DNA of 64,000 bases, taken from UBA946 sp031550725 (lineage in GTDB: Bacteria; Bacillota; Clostridia; Oscillospirales; Ruminococcaceae). The stretch spans positions 1 to 64,000 of the forward strand of contig JAVBOH010000008.1 of NCBI GenBank assembly GCA_031550725.1. Direction: 5' to 3'. This document shows, piece after piece, positions 16,506 to 24,470 of the stretch. Made by a program: the position numbers and the translations under genes. Position 1 is the stretch's first letter. Every line of letters starts with the position of its first letter. The notes beneath the pieces are model-generated. The model made no database searches and was not told the DNA's origin. It saw only the letters and a program-made list of their open reading frames with translations.

Positions 16506-17252
16506 ATGACAATGACAAAAAGCAGAAAAATGCTGTATCGTATAATCACAATAGGACTTATGGCGGCGCTTGTTTATGTCGGCAATTATTTGCAGATAAA
16601 AATACCGAATGGGGTTTTGGTAACAAGAATACATCTTGGCAACTCAATGTGTCTGCTTGCCGGATTGCTTTTCAGCAGTATATCAGGCGGTCTTGCCTCT
16701 GGTATAGGTGCAGGGCTTTATGATTTATTTGACCCTGTTTATATTATTTCCGCACCATATACATTCATATCAAAATTTGCGATGGGTTTCACAGCAGGTG
16801 CATTACGCAAAAAAGGCAAGAATGAAAAAGTATCGGTTTTATTTGCGGCAATAGCAGGACAGCTTGTCTATATTGTTTTGTACTTAATCAAAACCTATTA
16901 TACAATTATCATTATCGGTGGAACACATCAGGCGGCATGGACAGCAGTCGGCACAAATGCCATAACATCCTCAATTAATGCAGCTTTGGCAGTAATAATC
17001 GCTGTACCGCTGTACTTCACATTAAAAGCGGCATTGAGAAACACAGGCATCGGCGTGCTTATTAATGAAGTTCCCGAGCCAAAATCTGCTGAACAAAAAA
17101 CTGCATATCCAAAGTGGAGAAAGCCTGTTACTGCTGCTGTATCTGTAATTTTGGCGGCTGTTGTACTTGTGTTTTCAATGAACTTAGCTGCTTCAAAGAA
17201 AATAAAAGAAGCTAAGGAAAAAAACAGTATAGAAAGTGCCTGCTTAATGTAA
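16506..17252 (+). CDS. ECF transporter S component
   Basis: A 248-residue membrane protein with the pattern of an ECF-type substrate-binding (S) subunit. Residues 10-180 hold about six helices, with GLMAALVYVGNYLQIKI at the start, the loop VTRIHLGNSMCLLAGLLFSSISGGLASGIG split over helices 2-3, and GLYDLFDP. S components capture a vitamin or micronutrient and use a shared EcfA/A'/T motor, which is not encoded here. The C-terminus has an extra helix (AAVSVILAAVVLVFSMNLA, about 211-230) and a basic tail, longer than usual for the family. The substrate is unknown. Confidence 0.85.
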   Translation: MTMTKSRKMLYRIITIGLMAALVYVGNYLQIKIPNGVLVTRIHLGNSMCLLAGLLFSSISGGLASGIGAGLYDLFDPVYIISAPYTFISKFAMGFTAGALRKKGKNEKVSVLFAAIAGQLVYIVLYLIKTYYTIIIIGGTHQAAWTAVGTNAITSSINAALAVIIAVPLYFTLKAALRNTGIGVLINEVPEPKSAEQKTAYPKWRKPVTAAVSVILAAVVLVFSMNLAASKKIKEAKEKNSIESACLM

Positions 17253-17259
17253 AATTAAA

Positions 17260-17345
17260 TAATGCGTACTGAATAATTCCGTTTTTGACGGAATTATTCA
17301 TAAAATCAAGCATAGCTTGATTGACGTCTACTTACAAAATAATAT
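17260..17345. repeat. Hairpin-array element 1
   Basis: Starts AATGCGTACTGAAT. It contains a 12-bp perfect stem (GAATAATTCCGT, 17271-17282, with 17288-17299), a 7-bp stem with an ATA loop (ATCAAGC/GCTTGAT, 17305-17321), and at 17316-17343 a 28-base cassette shared with 23814-23841 at 26 of 28 positions. It is related to the larger array at 23.7 kb. Confidence 0.7.
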
Positions 17346-17349
17346 TTTT

Positions 17350-17387
17350 AATAATGCTGTTATATTTGAATATATGACAGCATTATT
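17350..17387 (+). terminator. Terminator after ECF gene
   Basis: AATAATGCTGT pairs with ACAGCATTATT, with TTTTTGTG following. It lies about 100 bases beyond the ECF stop, past the hairpin array. Confidence 0.65.
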
Positions 17388-17442
17388 TTTGTGTATAAAT
17401 ATACATTATTACTAAATTTTGAATAAATAATATTATACCCTA

Positions 17443-17471
17443 TTGACAACTCTAGTTGCATATGATATACT
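17443..17471 (+). promoter_or_regulatory. Consensus promoter for lipoprotein gene
   Basis: TTGACA, exactly 17 bases, TATACT. The start codon lies about 58 bases downstream. Confidence 0.85.
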
Positions 17472-17528
17472 CTTTTATATTATATGCAATATAGTATTAT
17501 ATATTTAAAGTAAAGGGGTTAATTTATT

Positions 17529-18557
17529 ATGAAAAAGTCAATTAAAACAGTTTTAGCAGTACTTTTGTCACTTTTTTGCCTGAGTGGCTGTCAAAAAGAA
17601 ACACCTGACAGTATTGTTACAGAGTCAGATGTGATAACAGAAGAAACAGTGACAACAATTGAAACAGAAGAAGCGACAGAAATGACAACGACTGAAGAAG
17701 TGACAACAGCAGTGGAAGATGACGAAGATATAATGCCAATGAGCGATTTATTCAATAAATTCAATGGCTATAACGAAAGCACAGGATATGTCGCAGGAAG
17801 TTCAAGCGAGATTGAAAGAGTATATGGCGCAATGGATACTTTTACAATTCATGCGTTATCTGATGGATACCTAGGCGGCAGCTTTGTAAATGACACTAAT
17901 AAGAATATGTACAGAATTGATATGGTGAATTATTCTGCACCTGATTTGATTGAAGGAATGTATCTTTCAAGCCTTACAATGCCTGACGATGACAACACAT
18001 ACTTAGTTGCATTTGGTGACACAACAACAGGTCTGGAGGCAGCAACAGCATATTGCTTTATGTATGATGTTGTTACATATTATGCTGTAATTGAGCCTTT
18101 TGATGAGGATATTTATATGGTAATGCCGCTAATCGGCGGAAATGACGAGCTTGGTTACTGGGCTGTTTTGCCGACACTCACTCAAATGGGATTTGACACA
18201 ACAAAATCAACAATGCTTGCATCAATATCAGAAGCACAGGATTTCAGCAAAATGGAGCTAGCTATCACTGACATTGAATATGACGGCACAGAATCAGTTG
18301 GTAAATATAATTTTACAAATGGCCTTGATGTTCCGATTTTCTTGTCCAATTACAATGTTTATATCAATGGCACTGATGTTACTGATGATTTCTTAATAAG
18401 CGTTATCGCTGCTGAAAACAGCACTTTAAAAGATGAATACTTTTTCTACAAGGGAGCAATATATTCAGGAGATGAGCTTGTTATTCATTGTGAAGTTTTC
18501 GAGGATAATGATTACAGCAGCTTGGGATTTATTGAATTTGCAATTACATTAAAATAA
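17529..18557 (+). CDS. Lipoprotein of unknown function
   Basis: A 342-residue exported lipoprotein. The signal peptide (KSIKTVLAVLLSLFCLSGC) ends in the lipobox LSGC with the lipidated Cys near residue 21. A Thr/Glu-rich linker (about 25-75, repeated EET/TTE units) follows, as in many clostridial surface lipoproteins. The remaining 265 residues form a mixed alpha/beta-looking domain, and the C-terminal 100 residues (KMELAITDIEYDG, VPIFLSNYNVYINGTDVTDD) look like a beta-sandwich of the DUF4352 type, a tentative reading. It has its own strong promoter and a terminator at 18621, so it is monocistronic. Confidence 0.8.
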   Translation: MKKSIKTVLAVLLSLFCLSGCQKETPDSIVTESDVITEETVTTIETEEATEMTTTEEVTTAVEDDEDIMPMSDLFNKFNGYNESTGYVAGSSSEIERVYGAMDTFTIHALSDGYLGGSFVNDTNKNMYRIDMVNYSAPDLIEGMYLSSLTMPDDDNTYLVAFGDTTTGLEAATAYCFMYDVVTYYAVIEPFDEDIYMVMPLIGGNDELGYWAVLPTLTQMGFDTTKSTMLASISEAQDFSKMELAITDIEYDGTESVGKYNFTNGLDVPIFLSNYNVYINGTDVTDDFLISVIAAENSTLKDEYFFYKGAIYSGDELVIHCEVFEDNDYSSLGFIEFAITLK

Positions 18558-18620
18558 ATTTGACAAAGTTATAGTGCATTAAGGAGCTACACTCCATTTT
18601 ACACCTTTAGTACAAAAAAT

Positions 18621-18650
18621 GCGGTTACATGAAACAATTCATGTAACCGC
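18621..18650. terminator. Bidirectional terminator
   Basis: A 13-bp perfect stem, GCGGTTACATGAA with TTCATGTAACCGC, has an ACAA loop, A-rich sequence before it and TTTTTTT after it. It serves the convergent lipoprotein and EAL genes. Confidence 0.9.
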
Positions 18651-18688
18651 TGATTTTTTTATGGTTGTTTAAACTTAACATATAATAA

Positions 18689-20989
18689 TTATACTTCACT
18701 TGCTGCAACTGCCTGAGCAGTTCTCTTTGCCATAAAATCCTCGAACATTTCTGCATTCATAGGCTTGCCAAAGAAGTAACCCTGTGCATGATCGCAGCCT
18801 GATTGCTTTAGAATGTTTGCTTGGCCAATAGTTTCAATACCCTCAGCAATTGTTTCAATCTTCTTTGATTTTGCAATACGGATAACAGCGGAAACTATTT
18901 CTCGGGAAATTGCATCTTCTTCAAGATACATAATAAATGAACGGTCAAGCTTCAATAGAGTTATCGGAAGTACCTGAATGTAGCTTAATGACGAGTAACC
19001 AGTACCAAAGTCATCCATAGAAAGCTTAACCCCAAGATTTTTAATCTCATTCATCTGACTAATAGCATGGTCAATGTCCTTAAGTGCTAGAGATTCAGTC
19101 AATTCAACATCAAGCCAGTTTGGTGCAAGCCCTGATTTAGAGAGTGCCTTTTGAATGGAATCCTTTACATCCGTCTGATAAAAATCAACAGCAGTAAGGT
19201 TAATTGAAACAGTTATAGGCGGATAACCCTTATCCTGCCATTCTTTATTCTGCCTGCAAGCCTCATTTAAAACGAAGTGGCTTATGCGAGTTATAAGGAG
19301 AGAATTTTCAGCAATAGGAATAAACTGATTTGGCGGAATAACTGTTCCGTCAGGCTTAATCCATCTGATGAGTGCCTCCATACCAATCAAAGTACCGTCA
19401 GTCAGGCTGATTTTTGGTTGATAGTAAAGAGCAAGCTCATGGTTATCAATCGCTAGCGACAGCTCATTTTCAATAGCAGTTCCAGCAATAAACTTCTCAT
19501 GAATTGTGTGGTCATATCTGCAAATTGAATTTCGTGTGCCATCGGAAAGGCTTAGTGAAAATTCAGCATAGTCAAGGACCTTAGCAAAGCTGTCACCGCC
19601 ATCAGACATTTTGCAGTATCCTGCTGAACAGGTAAGTGTCTGTGTTTTGAAAGCATCTCTGCAAAGTCCTGAAAGTCTGCTTTGAATTTCCTTTATGGTG
19701 TTAACAGGCAGCTCATCATTTCCGTTATCATGGAAAATAAGTGCAAAGTTATCACCGCCAATTCTAGCAGCAAAACCTGTTTCATTTGTAAGGTCAGTAA
19801 CAATTTTAGCGAAATCGGAAAGCAGCTTGTTGCCGTTTAGATAACCGCAGGTATCGTTAATAATGTGGAAATTATCAATATCAGTAACAATAACCCAGTA
19901 GTTAAGTCCTACCTTGCTATATGTTTCAAAAATTTCCTGCCCAATCTGCATGAACTTGTTACGGTTATAAATTTCAGTAATATCATCAATATAAGCCATA
20001 CGTTCAATAATACGGTCTTTTTCCTTATCCTTAGTTATATCAATGATAGAGCCGCCGATACGTGCCATTTCATAATTTGTATCAGGCATAATTTTATAAC
20101 GGAATTCATACCAGTGATAATTGCCATCCGCAGCAGCAGCACGAAACTCCACACTATGTATATTCTCAGGGTTTATTGCCAAGTCACCGTTGATAGTCTT
20201 AGCAAGCATTTCAAAAACAGGCATATCCTTTGGATGAATTCTGTCATAAATTTCATCAACACTAATATAGCTTGTTTCAAACCCGAACATTCTTTTAGTC
20301 TGGTCGGATATATAATAATCATTAAGACCTGACTCTTTTAGAATAAGCCCTATTTCTGAAAGCTCCATTGACATACTATACTTATTCTCAGACTTTGCAA
20401 GCTCAGTTGAATATTGAATAAGCTCCTCTTTCATCTTGAGCGTTTCAGTCATGTTAACGCCAATAGACATCATTATATAGCTTTTGCGTTTTTTATTCTG
20501 AATAACGTGCATAAGTGATGTGTTCCAAATGGTGCATACCCTTGAGCCATCCTTGCCTATACACTGAAATTCTTCATCACGGTTATTAATTATAGCCTGT
20601 AAGCTTGGTGCAAATGCATCAGCAGGAAGTACTTTTTCAAGCAAGCTTGTTTTATCAAAATCATCCGAAGTATATCCAAGTACCTTAGTAAGCTCCTCAT
20701 TAACTTCAACATAATGAAAATCAGCATCCCACAGAATAACCATGGCATTAATATTATTCATTATTTTTGATAAATCAGCAATAACCTTGCGTGTGCGTTC
20801 TTTTTCGGCTATAATAGTAATTATGATTAACGCAATAACAGAGAGCGCCACAACACCAGTATGGTACCCCATAATCACTAATGTGAATTCAGGGATTCTA
20901 ACTGCAATATTAAGTACACAAAGAGTTATTGCAATATAAACTGCAATTACAAACAGCAATGTAGACTTTCTTTTAAATTTCTTAAGCAT
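18689..20989 (-). CDS. PAS-GGDEF-EAL cyclic-di-GMP signalling protein
   Basis: A 766-residue membrane protein. Two helices (about 9-30 and 35-62) are followed by two PAS domains (about 80-190 and 205-325), a GGDEF domain (about 335-490) and an EAL domain (about 505-750). The diguanylate cyclase motif reads GGDNF (RIGGDNFALI), so synthase activity is doubtful. The EAL domain keeps GMEALIRW, SINLTAV, VELTES, MDDFGTGYSS, LKLDRSF and AEGIET, so it should hydrolyse c-di-GMP, perhaps tuned by the GGDEF and PAS domains. AGGAGGGG precedes the ATG. A link with the type IV pilus locus is plausible because c-di-GMP controls pili in several clostridia, but this is inference. Confidence 0.93.
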   Translation of the reverse strand: MLKKFKRKSTLLFVIAVYIAITLCVLNIAVRIPEFTLVIMGYHTGVVALSVIALIIITIIAEKERTRKVIADLSKIMNNINAMVILWDADFHYVEVNEELTKVLGYTSDDFDKTSLLEKVLPADAFAPSLQAIINNRDEEFQCIGKDGSRVCTIWNTSLMHVIQNKKRKSYIMMSIGVNMTETLKMKEELIQYSTELAKSENKYSMSMELSEIGLILKESGLNDYYISDQTKRMFGFETSYISVDEIYDRIHPKDMPVFEMLAKTINGDLAINPENIHSVEFRAAAADGNYHWYEFRYKIMPDTNYEMARIGGSIIDITKDKEKDRIIERMAYIDDITEIYNRNKFMQIGQEIFETYSKVGLNYWVIVTDIDNFHIINDTCGYLNGNKLLSDFAKIVTDLTNETGFAARIGGDNFALIFHDNGNDELPVNTIKEIQSRLSGLCRDAFKTQTLTCSAGYCKMSDGGDSFAKVLDYAEFSLSLSDGTRNSICRYDHTIHEKFIAGTAIENELSLAIDNHELALYYQPKISLTDGTLIGMEALIRWIKPDGTVIPPNQFIPIAENSLLITRISHFVLNEACRQNKEWQDKGYPPITVSINLTAVDFYQTDVKDSIQKALSKSGLAPNWLDVELTESLALKDIDHAISQMNEIKNLGVKLSMDDFGTGYSSLSYIQVLPITLLKLDRSFIMYLEEDAISREIVSAVIRIAKSKKIETIAEGIETIGQANILKQSGCDHAQGYFFGKPMNAEMFEDFMAKRTAQAVAASEV

Positions 20990-21447
20990 TAAAACCCCTC
21001 CTGACTATTTAAATTGGGTATTACTATATTAATATACCCCATACTAATATTATATACTATTTACACGAAATTTTGCATACTGTCTATGGTGTTTTTGTGG
21101 TTTATTATATAATCTTTAGTGACAGAATTTAGTAAAGTTTTTGTTCTAACCGCTAAGATGTCAACGAAAGGGATTAATTTCATAACTTAAAAATGCAGAA
21201 AAATAAAGAGCCTAATAAACACTTTTTATTAAGCAGCAAGAATATTATACTATTTTCATCTATTTTTGTCAATAAAACTGAGTAATATTTCGGATAATGC
21301 TTGTCAAAAATTCACATAAACTACACATTAGCGTGGTAAAATTAAATCAACTGTAAAGAGTGTAAAAACACCCTAACAAAGACGACAAATCCCACCAAAT
21401 GCATGAATATTTTAAATAATGCCGTCTAATCTGAAAGGATGATAATA
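20990..21447. other. Divergent intergenic region
   Basis: The 450-base gap between the EAL gene (reverse) and the response regulator (forward) is AT-rich. It holds a GGGTAT/ATACCC inverted repeat at 21016-21039 and a TATAAT on the reverse strand without a good -35. No clear forward promoter or c-di-GMP riboswitch was identified. Confidence 0.4.
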
Positions 21448-22116
21448 ATGCCAAGAATATTAATAGTAGACGATGAAAAAATGATAAGAAACGTTGTAAA
21501 GGAGTACGCCGAGTTTGAGGGGTATGAAACAATGGAAGCAGGCGACGGAATGGAGGCAGTTGAAATCTGCCGTAAAGAAGATTTTGATATTATTGTAATG
21601 GATATAATGATGCCACGTCTTGATGGCTATTCAGCCTGCAAGGAAATTCACAAAACAAAGCAAATCCCTGTAATAATGCTTTCTGCAAGAGGCGAGGAAT
21701 ATGATAAGCTTTTCGGTTTTGAAATCGGTGTTGATGATTATGTTGTCAAGCCATTTTCGCCGAAGGAGCTTTTAGCAAGAATAAAGGCTGTTTTGAAGCG
21801 TTCTACTATAAGCGAGCAAAAGCTTGATAAAATTTCCTATGAGGGACTTGAAATTAATGTGACAGGACGTGAAGTCACTGTTGACGGCGTTGCTGCATCA
21901 TTAACACCAAAGGAATATGACCTGCTTTTCTATCTTGTGCGAAACAAGGGTATTGCATTATCACGTGAAAAGCTGCTTGAAGAAGTCTGGGGATATGATT
22001 TTTACGGCGATGACCGTACAGTAGACACACACATAAAAATGCTGCGCAATTCACTTGGTGAGTACCGCAAATTCATCATCACACTCAGGGGAATGGGATA
22101 TAAATTTGAAACTTAA
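21448..22116 (+). CDS. OmpR/PhoB-family response regulator
   Basis: A 222-residue two-component regulator. The receiver domain (about 1-118) has acidic VDDEK, the phosphorylatable Asp in IIVMDIMMPRLDG near residue 51, Ser/Thr in IIMLSARGEE and Lys in DDYVVKPFSPKEL. A winged-helix DNA-binding domain follows (about 128-222: LTPKEYDLLFYLVRNKG, LSREKLLEEVWGYDFYGDDRTVDTHIKMLR across its helices). The ATG at 21448 is preferred because the ATG at 21439 overlaps the Shine-Dalgarno GAAAGGA. The kinase gene follows after about 90 bases. Confidence 0.95.
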   Translation: MPRILIVDDEKMIRNVVKEYAEFEGYETMEAGDGMEAVEICRKEDFDIIVMDIMMPRLDGYSACKEIHKTKQIPVIMLSARGEEYDKLFGFEIGVDDYVVKPFSPKELLARIKAVLKRSTISEQKLDKISYEGLEINVTGREVTVDGVAASLTPKEYDLLFYLVRNKGIALSREKLLEEVWGYDFYGDDRTVDTHIKMLRNSLGEYRKFIITLRGMGYKFET

Positions 22117-22207
22117 AAGCCTATATTCATAGTTATAAACATACGTATTTTTCACTATGACCAAAAGTTTATTTCCGAAATTTGTTTCTGAAAGGAAATG
22201 TAAGAAA

Positions 22208-23641
22208 TTGAAAAGACTTCAGAACCTGAGAAATACAGTCTGGATTTACTTTGTCATTTTTATATCCAGTATACTGATATTAATGTGGCTGACATTTGTT
22301 GTGTCACTTGAAGCAAACTATAAAAATTTAAAAACCCGTGACATTGTTAAAATTGCGAACTATATTCTTTCGATAGGATATAACGAGGATTTTACACTTG
22401 AAAGCCTTGATACAATTGCGCATGACAATGATATGTGCATTCTGATACAGGATAATCTTGGTATTTCACGATATGCATATGATATGATGGGCAACAATTG
22501 TCTTGTTCATGGCAGCGGCAGTGCGGAAACATTGGAGATATACCGTCTGCAAGCATTGAAAAGCACAAATGGCATGTATTATGCTGAAATAAAAAATCCA
22601 CGTTTCAACACAAATACCCTGCTCTTTGTAATGGTAATAGGTACAACCTCAAATCCATCAGGCTATGTATACCTCAACACCTCACTAGAGCCGCTTGACT
22701 CAACTTCTGGTATTATAAAAACACAGGTTTTGTGGATAAGCATACTAATGCTTGTGCTTGGACTTTGCATAGCATATTTCCTTGCAAGGCTTATTGAAAC
22801 ACCGATTAAGCGCATTACAAAATCAGCACAAAAGCTTGCACTGGGTGATTATACAGTTAAATTTAATGGTAAGGGCTATACTGAAACCGAACTTTTGGCA
22901 TCAACGCTTAACTATGCCGCAACAGAGATGTCTAAGGTTGACGGACTTCGCCGTGATCTGATTGCAAATATATCACATGACCTGCGCACTCCACTCACTA
23001 TGGTTAAGGCATATGCCGAAATGGTGCGTGACTTGTCAGGCGATAACCCTGTCAAGCGTAATGAGCATATCAACATTATCATCGAGGAAAGTGACCGTTT
23101 AGCAGCACTTGTTAATGATATTCTTGATATATCAAAGCTTGAAAGCGGCAACACTGAGATGCATATTACAACATTTGATATTTCTCAAAAGCTTTTTGAG
23201 ATAATGGAGCGTTATAAGTTATTTTCCGAACAGCAGGGATATGAATTTATATTGACGCTTGATAAGCCCTTTATCGTTAATGCCGATGTCATTAAAATGG
23301 AACAGGTTATTTATAATCTTGTTAACAATGCAGTTAACTATACTGGTGAAAGCAAGACTATTTATATTACACAGACTAATAAGGGTAATAAAACGCTTAT
23401 TGAGATTACCGATACAGGAACTGGTATCGAGCCTGATTTACTGCCGCTTATTTTTGATAGATATTATCGTGCGGAGAAGAATAAAAGGGATGTAATCGGA
23501 ACAGGACTTGGGCTTTCTATTGTTAAGCAGATTTTGCAGTCACATAATTTCCAATTTGGCGTGCGGTCGCAAAAAGAGGTCGGCAGCACATTCTGGTTTG
23601 AGATGAGCGGTTATGAGGACAGTGAGAAAAGTGATAAGTAA
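22208..23641 (+). CDS. Sensor histidine kinase
   Basis: A kinase of about 477 residues. Two membrane helices (WIYFVIFISSILILMWLTFVV near 11-31 and VLWISILMLVLGLCIAYFLA near 178-198) flank an extracytoplasmic sensor domain. HAMP, HisKA (NISHDLRTPLTMVKAYAEMV with the phosphorylated His) and HATPase_c domains follow (NLVNNAVNY, EITDTGTGIEPDLLPLIF, GTGLGLSIV). I chose the TTG at 22208 because GAAAGGA lies 11 bases upstream; an ATG at 22157 lacks a ribosome site. It is the cognate partner of the adjacent regulator; the signal is unknown. Confidence 0.93.
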   Translation: MKRLQNLRNTVWIYFVIFISSILILMWLTFVVSLEANYKNLKTRDIVKIANYILSIGYNEDFTLESLDTIAHDNDMCILIQDNLGISRYAYDMMGNNCLVHGSGSAETLEIYRLQALKSTNGMYYAEIKNPRFNTNTLLFVMVIGTTSNPSGYVYLNTSLEPLDSTSGIIKTQVLWISILMLVLGLCIAYFLARLIETPIKRITKSAQKLALGDYTVKFNGKGYTETELLASTLNYAATEMSKVDGLRRDLIANISHDLRTPLTMVKAYAEMVRDLSGDNPVKRNEHINIIIEESDRLAALVNDILDISKLESGNTEMHITTFDISQKLFEIMERYKLFSEQQGYEFILTLDKPFIVNADVIKMEQVIYNLVNNAVNYTGESKTIYITQTNKGNKTLIEITDTGTGIEPDLLPLIFDRYYRAEKNKRDVIGTGLGLSIVKQILQSHNFQFGVRSQKEVGSTFWFEMSGYEDSEKSDK

Positions 23642-23657
23642 ATTATCATCAAAGCAA

Positions 23658-23694
23658 AAGCAGGCATATGATTTAAAAAATCATATGCCTGCTT
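23658..23694. terminator. Terminator after histidine kinase
   Basis: A 16-bp perfect stem, AAGCAGGCATATGATT with AATCATATGCCTGCTT, is followed by AAAATTTTT. Confidence 0.85.
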
Positions 23695-23709
23695 AAAATT
23701 TTTATACAG

Positions 23710-23981
23710 ATTAATTAATACGTACTGAACAATTACGCTTTCAGCGAAATTGTTCGTTCAAACAGACGATGTCTGTTTGAACTCTTGAAAAAACGATGTT
23801 TTTCAAGGTACTACTTGATTGACGTCTGTTTACAAAATAATTTTCTACGAAAATAATTTTGTAAGTGCAAGGTTTTTTCGCATAAATGCTCAAAAACCTT
23901 GCACCCCCACAATTCAAAACCACCTCCAAAGCAAGCTTTTACGGCGTTTTTTGAATTGTTCAGCAGACATTAATTAATATC
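23710..23981. repeat. Hairpin-array element 2 with inverted termini
   Basis: A 245-base array of consecutive hairpins: 23727-23755 (GAACAATT..AATTGTTC), 23756-23782 (12-bp perfect, GAT loop), 23784-23807 (GAT loop), 23830-23864 (TAC loop, one mismatch), 23865-23904 (13-bp perfect with inner GCAT/ATGC) and 23910-23958 (CAATTCAAAA arms with inner AAAGC/GCTTT). The outer ends CTGAACAATT (23725-23734) and AATTGTTCAG (23954-23963) are exact inverted repeats, flanked by direct copies of ATTAATTAATA. A 28-base cassette at 23814-23841 matches 17316-17343. It looks like a mobile or structured-RNA element. Confidence 0.65.
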
Positions 23982-24470
23982 GTAAATCTTGCCTGTTTTG
24001 TCATTGAATGTAATTACACAATCAGCCACACTTGATTTTTCATTACCATTCTCGTCGACATAATCAACACCGATATATGCAACTGCATATCTGTATGAGC
24101 CAATCATTGAATAATAAGACATAAGCTCCTCCAAAGCATCAGCACCACCGATATCTTCAGGTTCGACAATACCTATCAGATAGGCTTTTTTAACTGTATC
24201 CTTGTTGCCAAGTTTAAAGTCAATATTGCATTCAGAAAAATAATCAGCAACAGTAACACTGTTTGCAAACTCATTAGTACCTACCGCACTAGGATCAATT
24301 ACTGAAATCACCTTGCTTGCAGATTTTATCTTACAGCCGCTGATTAGCTTTTCAACCTTATCAGTTCCCTTTGGTGTTTTACCCTGTGCCGAAATCAACA
24401 CAATTGATGCTATAATAATTATTATAAATGCACCAGTTAATATCAAGGAAATCTTCAAATTCTTAATCAT
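23970..24470 (-). CDS. Membrane-anchored protein, unknown
   Basis: A 166-residue protein I do not recognise. An N-terminal membrane helix (ISLILTGAFIIIIIASIVLISA, about 7-28) anchors an extracytoplasmic domain of about 135 residues with alternating beta-like segments (KSASKVISVID, ADYFSECNIDFKLGNKDTVKKAYLIG split, YRYAVAYIGVDYVDENGNEK, VITFNDKTGKIYDIN). Its start overlaps the stop of the upstream lipoprotein gene by 4 bases, so the two are translationally coupled and probably work together. Its stop codon lies within the right-hand TTAATTAATA repeat of the hairpin array, which may have replaced the original C-terminus. Confidence 0.7.
   Translation of the reverse strand: MIKNLKISLILTGAFIIIIIASIVLISAQGKTPKGTDKVEKLISGCKIKSASKVISVIDPSAVGTNEFANSVTVADYFSECNIDFKLGNKDTVKKAYLIGIVEPEDIGGADALEELMSYYSMIGSYRYAVAYIGVDYVDENGNEKSSVADCVITFNDKTGKIYDIN

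Noticed and set aside
19865..20332. 155-codon frame antisense to the PAS-GGDEF gene
   Set aside because: It is a shadow of the coding frame in the PAS-GGDEF region, where the reverse-strand domain motifs are unambiguous.
20990..21447. Possible c-di-GMP riboswitch upstream of the EAL gene or response regulator
   Set aside because: I could not find the GEMM-I or GEMM-II conserved segments on either strand; a covariance search would settle it.
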